From Imbricaverruca yamaguchii (Eukaryota > Arthropoda > Thecostraca > Neoverrucidae), in NCBI GenBank assembly GCA_034440575.1, contig JAOTOL010001662.1:558001-622000 (forward strand): 64,000 nucleotides of DNA, read 5' to 3'. Both the position numbers and the translations under genes were made by a program. The notes below the pieces were generated by a model. The model was not told the origin of the DNA and made no database searches. It saw nothing but the letters and a program-made list of their open reading frames with translations. Shown piece after piece: positions 56,266 to 64,000 of this stretch (its first letter is position 1; each line of letters starts with the position of its first letter).

Positions 56266-57945
56266 CCTTGCACAATTTTCCTCAAAATATTATTTGGGCT
56301 TCTGGGTGATCGGCCGCAATGTGTCATGTGGATTAATTTACCAGCGCAGTTTCCGACGAGGCCGTCTTCGAGAAAGCAGAGGAGTTTCAGCTGAATGACT
56401 CACCCCGCATTCAGAGTGTTGCTCCCGTTGTGGTTTCAATTCCAACGGCTGCGGACTAGATAGTGCAGTGTATTAGGTCAACGTGTGCATATCTTTTGCG
56501 CATATATACACTGCGCAGCGCAGTGTATATATCTGCAGGCTAGTACTTAGTCCTGTGCTACATCATCTGAGCTTTCATCTCCTGGACATACATGAGCATT
56601 GTATTTTTTCTCGAGCGATGTCTAGGTTTCCCCAAAAAAGGTAATGCAACTGCGAATCGCTACGCAGGTGAATCACAAGCTTCATTCTTCGTCCACAAGT
56701 AAAATGTTTGCTCGACAAGTCCGTTTTATTTACTTACAGCCAAGATAACTAGAGACAACAGGTACACCAAAGTTCGCTGTTCTAGTATAGTTAGTTTAAA
56801 CTAGACAAAAACCAACGCCACGGACGTTATATACCAGAAGCGCTTTTTTATTCCGGAATACTGCTGAATTATATTCTAGTTTTGGACTATACTGATAAAT
56901 CTAGTAAATATGGTGCTTTCATTTTAGCACTATTACGGCGCTTATCGTACGATTAGTTCCCCACTGCTTGCAAAGCATGTCATTCACTCATTGAAGCTTG
57001 AACATTTTATCTTGCTAGCATACCGGTGGCTTTGAACCGAAAGGCACCCTCCCCAGAATTAGTTTTATTCATGGCGTGGTTGATAATGAGAACACAGCTC
57101 AAACAATTTATGCGAATTAAGGCCTGATACCCACAATGTGGACTTGGTCAGCATGTCATTGATGCAATCTGGTGATTGATATGAGCATGTGCGTTGGTCC
57201 CTTATCAGTTATTACATTTTCCTGTGTACTATACGTAATCATGCCATGCTGTGCCATTCACCAACTTGTGCACAATTTGGTAATTGCTTGCCCATGGCAT
57301 CATGGGTGGGCAATAGTGGTAATAATGTAAGAGGGGGTTTCCAAACACTTAATGCATGCAACAAATCGTTCTCCTGCTTTTCTGTGGCCAAACCAGTAAT
57401 TATACTGTGTACTAAATTTTATAAAAATGAACAAGGTGAACAAAAATGAACAAAAATGAACTATCTATCTTCAAATGGTTCTTTCTATGAAAATCATCTA
57501 ACCACTCACATAGAGCTACAAACATTGTTCTGTAGTGTTGTGCCATATTCTGAACATGAAAGTGGCAAAACAGGATTACTTCACTGAACTTGTTGTGGTA
57601 CCAATTATTAGTAGCCACTAAGAATACTGATGTAATTGCCAACAAAATAACCAGGTCACTCCCTTGCAGTTTTCTTGAGCTGACTGCTCTCAAAAGCCTG
57701 AAAATCACACCAGAGAAGATGAACAGGGGGTGTATCTGAACACGTTCGGTTTCCCGAACACCTACCTTTGGATGTCTCCCACATCCTGTTCAGCATATAA
57801 ATGACAGAAATATGATGGTATTCATAAATGATGGACCTGTCTACAAAAATATGAAGGTCTGATTGCATAGTTATACCATTTTGTTTTGTGTATGAAGCTT
57901 GTGAAGTTCACAGGTTCCATTTTAGGTATACACGAGTTTAAAGGC
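56266..57945. other. Intergenic stretch with a 31-bp palindrome
   Basis: A perfect palindrome occurs at 56502-56532 (atatatacactgcgc, one base, then its inverse). Otherwise nothing is recognised. Confidence 0.6.
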
Positions 57946-57948
57946 TTA

Positions 57949-58312
57949 GCACTCGCCCGGAGGTGGAGGGGGGTGAAATCCGCCCACCCCTCCAGTTTTT
58001 CGTAGATAACTTCAGATTTTACCAACTGATATACGGCATTGTTTGTGTACCTACTAATAAATGAACGGCGCGTTGCTTAAAGTAAGAAAAATGAAAATCT
58101 CCCGAAAATGTTTCGGATTAGGGGTAACTAAAGTAACAAAAGAAATTTCAGAGCCAGACCACAAATATCGGCGCTGATGTGCTTCCCGTATATTAGCAAA
58201 AAGGAAGTGTTCTTGGCAAAACTAACGACTTGTTTGACGTACATTGTCATGCTATATTGTTTCAAAGTCATGTCAAGTCACCGAGGTCAAGTCAGGTCAC
58301 GTTCATGACAGG
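57949..58312. mobile_element. Older Harbinger-like copy, left part only
   Basis: Aligns with the first ~350 bp of the elements at 1286 and 58316 (aaatccgccca, tttttcgtagataact, gatatacggcattgt, aagtcaggtcacgttcatga) but is more diverged. It ends exactly where copy 2 begins, at the TAA, suggesting copy 2 inserted into it. Confidence 0.65.
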
Positions 58313-58315
58313 TAA

Positions 58316-59291
58316 ACACACGCTCTGAAAGGGGGATGGCGAAATCCGCCAACCTCTCCGATTTTTCGTACATAGCTCCATATTATACCGGCCGATATAC
58401 GCCAGATTTTTGCGTACCTACTTAAAAATGACCGGCGCATTGTTTAAAGCAAGAAAAATGAAAATCGGCCGAAACGTTTTCAAGTTAGGGGCCGTTAAAG
58501 TAAAAACAATTCGCAGCGCCAGACCACAAAAATCAGCGCTGATGCGCTTCCCGTATATTGTCAAAAGGGAAGTGTTCTTGACAACACTAGCGACTTGTTT
58601 GATGCATATTGTTATGCTATGTAATTTAAACGTCATGTTAGGTTGCCAAGGTCAAGTCTGGTCAAGTTCATGACAGGCTAATGGAACCAAACTTGGTCAA
58701 CTGGAATGTGTCATAAATGCAAATGACTGCGATGCGATTCATGTGACTTTACATGTTATTCCTTGCACATCCCGAATTCTACTGTTTGCCATTGTGTGCA
58801 TAATCGCTTTCATACTTTATTCATGTATTTTACGCCTTTGTTTGTGAAGCCGATTGTGCCGAGCAGCCCAACGGAGCAGTCGGGTTGGGAGCCCGGTTCC
58901 GGTAACTGGAGCAGGTAATGGCCTAATAAAGTGCTCCTATATAGGTGACCTGAGGTCAAATTGGGGATCTGACATCTGTATTGTATCATTAGTAATGTCC
59001 AAAGCATCATTAATGCCAATTTTGGAGCATTTAAACACAATCACAGCGATCCATTACAATGACAAGCCAAGCCACGAAAAACCAGACAATTTTGTTATTT
59101 TGACCTCATTTGACCTTGAAGATATTGACCTGAGGTCATCAACTTTGCACACAATAGAGGTCACTGTCGTGCCCATCCACCCTGTGAATTTCGTTGCTCT
59201 AGCCTTCATAGGAGCTGATATTTTATTGGGCGGAATCCGCCCCCCCCCCCTCCAGTGCGCGTTATTTTCAGAGGCCCTCCAGGGCGCGTGT
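58316..59291. mobile_element. Harbinger-like non-autonomous DNA transposon, copy 2 (976 bp)
   Basis: Begins acacacgctctgaaaggg and ends ccctccagggcgcgtgt, with TAA on both sides (58313-58315 and 59292-59294). It aligns along its whole length with copy 1 at 1286-2256, including gagcagcccaacggagcagt, ccggttccggtaactggagc and ggcggaatccgccccc. No transposase. Confidence 0.72.
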
Positions 59292-59294
59292 TAA

Positions 59295-61490
59295 GGAAAC
59301 CATAAGGGAATGACTTTCAATATTTTGTTTCCAATTACACCAGCAGTTTTAGTGACTAATAATAGCTTGGTTAGTTATTAGAGCTTTAGGGCACATCAAC
59401 TTCATTGGTCATGTAGTGCACAAGCTACTAATAGCTTGTACCACAGCAGCTACAGTGTGTTAATTCTGCTGAGGAACTTTGTTTTTGTTCACAATGCAGC
59501 ACACCACTACAAAGTATTTATCTGTTTTGAAGTTGTTCATTGCAAGTGGTTAGAGGATTTTCATTGGGAGGAACTGTCTGAATATGGATAGCTTGTTCAT
59601 GTCTGTGTCCAGTAAACACAGTACTATTATTGGTTCAGCCATAAAAAGCAGCAGTACAGCTATTTGCTTCATGCTGCCTTGTGCGTTTAGAGCCCCATCT
59701 TCCCCTACTTTGCCAGCTCCGTACATAAAGAATGGGTGGAATTATTGAATCAGACCTTCATATTTGGGGAGAGAAATGTCCATTGTTTACAAATCCACCA
59801 TTTTTCTTTATTCTGAACATGATGCAGAAGACCTCCAAATGTAAGTGTTTTGGAAACAGAATTCGTTTGGATACCCCAATTTACCCTTGTTACATAATTG
59901 CTGGAGAAGCGAAACTGGATATTGCTCCTAACCAGTGTTGTCTGGGTTCATATTTTCAGAGTAAATTTTTGTTTTTTAGTTGATGTTTGAATTCTTGACA
60001 TGCCTTTCCAATGCAAAGTTGATAAACGTGGTTAAAATGCGACCACTCTTATCTGTACTGTGTGAGATGTGATTTAATGGTTCATTATTGCAGTTTGAGT
60101 GTTTACAAGTGACGTTTTGCACATTTTTACCTAGGCAAAGCTAAAATGGGGTTGGGATAAGTTAGGCTTTCTTCACCTTCCTCAATTTTCTGATAAAATT
60201 GTTGATGAACGTGATTTTTTCGTGAAATTTTGGAAACTAATTTATGTTCTCTTCTGAAAAGAGGCCGGGCCGGAGGTGTGTGAGGTTTTTACAGTTGTAC
60301 CTGCAGAAGAAGATTTGCATATCAGTTGAGGTGGCATTTCAAGAAAAATCGTAAATGCATGTTTCTGAATCTCATTAAGTTGATATGACCATTAGATTCC
60401 AGCATAAATGCATGCTTTTCAGTTGGTAAGTAAAGTAATGCGAAATGTGTTGCTTTGAGTGGGGTAATGGGTTATGAAGGTTGATGTTAAATATAAGAAC
60501 AGTGCATCCAAACCAGTGTCATCCCTTGAATATCTTCGATATTATATATGCAACAATGCTGGCTGAGTTAGGACCACAATCCTTCTTCAGCCCAAACCTA
60601 CCCTACCTCATTTTTCAGGAAAAACATTGTGTTGTTTTTATTCTATCCACAAATTCCAAAAACCTTGGAATTTATATATACGAAGCCCCAATGAATACAT
60701 TGTTTAGACAAATGAATGGACTGAACTTCTTGAAGCTTACTAGGAACTTCTTCCCAGCATCCTAAAAATACTTTTCCATAAACTGTGCTGAATGAAGAAC
60801 AAGGTTATTTGGGAGTAGTGAAAGATGAGAAGAACACAGGATAGGCAGTCATGCATGAATAGTCAAAACTAGGTTTAATTATACAACAAATTAATACATA
60901 TATTTATAAATGGCTATTTTTAACCTTTTTCATCATGATATTCCAGCAGAATAGTGGATAGCCCTTTCTACATGGCGTACTGATAAGAAATTCAGCCTAG
61001 GATGCAAAATATATATTTTCATTAACTGAGGTTCCATGTCACTAGGTGAATTAATCTACAGTGCACAATTGATGCGAGTGTGTAATTAAGGTACAATGGA
61101 TCTACCATTTCCTTGGTGAATCACGTTCAACATCCAGCATACAATATCAGTAGGTTTTAGATGACCGAACATGAGTATGTTTTAGGAGGTCCAACATCAG
61201 TTGGTTAGGTTAGGTTCAGTTAGGATATTTTTTAATTTGACATCAGTGTCCTTCGTTAACCATCAAAAACGCCATTTGCCCACACTTACCATATTTTTAT
61301 GGCGTGGGGATAGCATGTACTGTCATTGTCAAAATTATTGTCTATTTCCTAGTGTTTGAAAAAATCTTATTTGAGCGATATTACTAATATTTGTTGTGAA
61401 ATTACTTTTTCTTGATATCAGCACATGAACATGAACTACTGATTTGCTGAGTTTTCATTTCCCACAGAAATGAAAATCAGATACCTTCAA
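59295..61490. other. Intergenic stretch, no gene recognised
   Basis: AT-rich; the short frames (for example 60481-60765) show no family motif. The right half of the interrupted Harbinger-like copy is not found here. Confidence 0.5.
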
Positions 61491-61668
61491 ATTACACTAG
61501 ATAATGATGTGAATTGAAGGAATGTTTAAATGTTAAGCGTGACGGTGGTGGTGGTGGGGGGAGGGGGGGATGACGTGTGGCCGGGTCCATGGCCATAAGA
61601 AAAACAACGAACCGATCGCTGGGAGCCCATCTGCGTATGCCGAAGATGAACCACGAGAAGTGCTCTGA

Positions 61669-61857
61669 ACTCGCCTCCTGAGGCTTAGCGGCCTGACGGT
61701 TCCCACCGAGGAATTCTTCCAAACATTCAGAGAGATGGATGCAGCGTTTTATGTTCACCATGCCCAAGAACCCGACACTCTGACCAGAGATCCAAGGGTC
61801 ATTGAAAGTTTCCGCCAGGTGTTGGAATCCAGATTCAATTCCACATATAAAATATAA
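61669..61857 (+). CDS. Unrecognised, exon-like reading frame
   Basis: A frame of about 62 codons without an ATG at its start reads LTVPTEEFFQTFREMD, AAFYVHHAQEPDTLTRDPRV and IESFRQVLESRF before TAA. Its amino-acid composition looks protein-like and it is preceded by ag dinucleotides (cttag at about 61684-61688) that could be acceptors. I recognise no family. It may be a terminal exon or a fragment of a dead gene. Confidence 0.3.
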   Translation, partial: TRLLRLSGLTVPTEEFFQTFREMDAAFYVHHAQEPDTLTRDPRVIESFRQVLESRFNSTYKI

Positions 61858-62467
61858 TTAAGCGCTTTGCGATGATCTGGATATTTATTCGTCTCGGGCT
61901 AGCGAGCAGCAAGGCGAACGTCGCCAAGCTCGCGGAGCGGCAGCAGCGGAAAGCCGAGCAGTTTGCTCAGTGACTGCGAAGTGTGAGCCGCACTCAGGCG
62001 ACACTTCACATTTAGATCAGTGTTTGAATCCCTCATTGCTTGGACGTATAGGTACATTACCTACCGTTGACCATATAACTGCACATCAGTACTTTTTACA
62101 CAGATATTCACGAGACTAGACGTACGTATTGTAGTTGCTCTGAGTATATGTCCAGCTCAAGAACTGATATGTGCCTGTGTTTTTTAGGCCGGTAGAGCGT
62201 GGCCTGTAGGTTTACGCGTACTCATCGTCCCACCACGGTGCTCGTGAGTAGTCTGTGTTTGTATGCATGTCGAGTTGTTCTCAGCCACAGATGTCACGAT
62301 GAGAATGTTCCATCTAGTCTTGCCAGTTCGTCAGATTTTGTAAGGAGCCATATGTGTACGTACTGTAATGTTAGGTACTGTAATGCATTGACGCGATGTA
62401 ATCCCATTAAGTAACGTGGCTTATCTGCAGCCGCTACCGATAACCTCTTATGCCACGCGTTTGGTGG

Positions 62468-62640
62468 AACCGCGGTAGCTCAGTCGGTAGGGTGTTCGAC
62501 TCCCGACCGCACTATTATGGGTTCGAGTCCCGCAATCAGCGGAATTACCGAACCCACCCACGACAAATCAGTTTGAAAAGTTGGCTACACTATACGACCT
62601 AGCAGTTAATTGCGTCTTAAAAGAACCCGATATATCGTTT
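62468..62640 (+). mobile_element. tRNA-derived SINE, copy 2
   Basis: Has a clear A box (ggtagctcagtcggtag, about 62474-62490) and B box (gggttcgagtccc, about 62519-62531) of a tRNA-like pol III promoter. The body ends gcagttaattgcgtct and taaaagaacc, shared with copy 1 at 19500-19665. The acceptor stem pairs at only 5 of 7 positions and the anticodon stem does not pair, so it is a SINE head, not a tRNA gene. Confidence 0.78.
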
Positions 62641-62659
62641 TTATACGCACTGTTTGGCG

Positions 62660-63830
62660 CCGGAATATATATATTAATGTGCGCAAAATGACGAACTAAG
62701 TTAATGCGCCCAAAATGCAAATTTGCCTCCAGCACAGGATACACAACCGAGAATCAATCGGCAGTGGGAGAGAGGGCCGTCCTCAATCTTGGCGGTCTCG
62801 TCTTCCCCAGATGTATGCTCCTCGTCTTAAAGTCTGATTGATAAACAACTTGTGTTGCCGTATTTATGTCGTGTTGTACTGCAAAATGCGATGTTTCAGG
62901 TTACACGACGCGAATAATTAATTCATATTTTAAAATGAAAATATTTCCTTTAGTTAATAGAACACATTTAGTTAAAGACATGTATGGTGCTGAGTGGTAA
63001 TTTTCCATTCCACCCACAAATTAAGCTGTTAATAAAGTTGCTTCCTAGCTGGTCTGGCATTGAAATTGCTATTCCCACTGCATGATTGCATGCATGATAG
63101 AAGTTTGATTCACATGGCGTCAGTGACGCAGCCAATTCATTTCGACTGAAAATGCCGAATAACGTGGTGCAAACATGGGCAAAGCCACGTTGGGGGATGA
63201 AAGGGGATGCTTCCCCAACCTTGCCAAGCTCCGCGTTAAACCCCTGGCAATGCATGATAATGGAACCGAAATCCTCGTGCGTGCATCTAAAATCCGTCTT
63301 AGCGCCTACTGGTTCCACGAAGTTATTGCAGCATCTAAATCGAGCCTTCATGTTTCGAAAGGCGCTATTGTTTTATTTTGCGGCGGCACTCCAGAAAGTT
63401 TTAGCCTGCCGAAATATTTTAGCCAACGTCTGCTCTTGTCAAAGCAATGCTTGTCACAGTCCTGGTGACGTGTGTTCGTCGTGTATCGTGAGAGGCGTGG
63501 AACCGAGATTAGAACTGGCATCGCTCTGACCCAAGCGCGGGTCAAGTCATTTGACTCTTCGGCAGCATGCAGTTCGTTTTGTCACCTTGGCAATCATGTA
63601 CTGTCATTATATGCACACCTCGAGGAGCATGGATTAATGTTGGTCGGCGGGTACTGGTGGGAGGGGAAAGGGCAACCGGTAGTTTTTATATCAATATTTG
63701 CGACGCACTGCCGTAGTGCCAAAATGATTAAATTCGTGAGGATCTGTCTCCTCTCTCACCCTCGATGGTCCGCCGCCCGTTCCAGGAAGGAATATTTGCC
63801 TTCTCTTGATTCAAAAGGTCGTCTTAGGTG
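62660..63830. other. Intergenic stretch, no supported gene
   Basis: Contains a 127-codon minus frame (63351-62968) and overlapping plus frames, none with a recognisable motif. Confidence 0.35.
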
Positions 63831-63839
63831 AACAATGTC

Positions 63840-63985
63840 TTAATTCACTTTCGCTTATTAGGACTTCCACAACGCGGACGAAAAGCTGTCTGCCTGTAGC
63901 CCCGAACCGGCAGCCTCCGAGTTGACAAACCGACGCGCTATCAATTGCGCCACCCGCACCGAGACTCTCGACCCGCTTAAAGTAA
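63840..63985 (-). mobile_element. tRNA-like SINE head, different family
   Basis: On the minus strand: gcgggtggcgcaattgatag (A box) and about 35 nt later gctgccggttcggggct (B-box-like). The anticodon arm does not fold. The element continues towards 63840. It resembles tRNA-derived SINEs but not the family at 19.5 and 62.5 kb. Confidence 0.5.
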
Positions 63986-64000
63986 ATAGTGTCGATGGAC

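Noticed and set aside
62468..62545. A functional tRNA gene
   Set aside because: A and B boxes are present, but the acceptor stem pairs at 5 of 7 positions and the anticodon arm does not fold; the SINE body follows directly.
62968..63351. 127-codon minus-strand frame
   Set aside because: No motif, no splice or start support, and overlapping open frames on the other strand; chance is likely.

Overview
The window is eukaryotic genomic DNA with exons separated by long, repeat-filled introns. It is almost certainly from an animal and most likely an arthropod. The evidence is a complete seven-exon U1-70K (SNRNP70) gene with GT-AG introns, a secreted single-domain von Willebrand factor C (SVWC) gene of a family known mainly from arthropods, and CR1-like LINEs, Penelope-like elements, tRNA-derived SINEs and cut-and-paste transposon copies. 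Exons are strikingly GC-rich at third codon positions while introns are AT-rich. I cannot assign the order; a crustacean or chelicerate would fit.

Layout: 1-11.4 kb is a repeat landfill. It holds a Penelope remnant, a 971-bp Harbinger-like element, a 959-bp hAT-like element with a perfect 8-bp target duplication that has filled up with a 21-bp minisatellite, a CR1-like LINE, and a 3.7-kb degenerate 21-bp array split by a second hAT-like copy. The U1-70K gene runs 11.9-29.0 kb on the plus strand; its exons sum to 1161 nt (386 codons plus stop). Its introns contain a LINE, a widely spaced inverted repeat, a SINE, palindromes and a short array of hairpins that each carry GTAAGG. From 29.0 to 34.4 kb there is little except diverged repeats. 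The SVWC gene lies on the minus strand at 34.7-37.75 kb: three exons, 129 residues, signal peptide and eight cysteines. From 38.2 to 64.0 kb the window is again mostly repeats: LINE fragments, a 90-bp tandem array with an A-box-like motif, a nested inverted-repeat complex split by a CR1 copy, an unclassified TIR element, a Penelope copy with RT and GIY-YIG remnants, another CR1 copy, large simple repeats, a nested Harbinger-like pair and SINEs.

The most unusual structure is in the SVWC gene. The exon 1/intron 1 junction is part of a 39-bp (13-codon) tandem repeat that duplicates the 5' splice site, and intron 2 carries 13 copies of a 42-bp unit, 12 of which have a GTAAGC donor-like site, ending about 50 nt before the exon 3 acceptor. 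The two genes are unrelated in function: one is a core splicing factor, the other a small secreted, probably immune or stress-related, protein. No search or folding program was run; all homology statements come from reading translated motifs.
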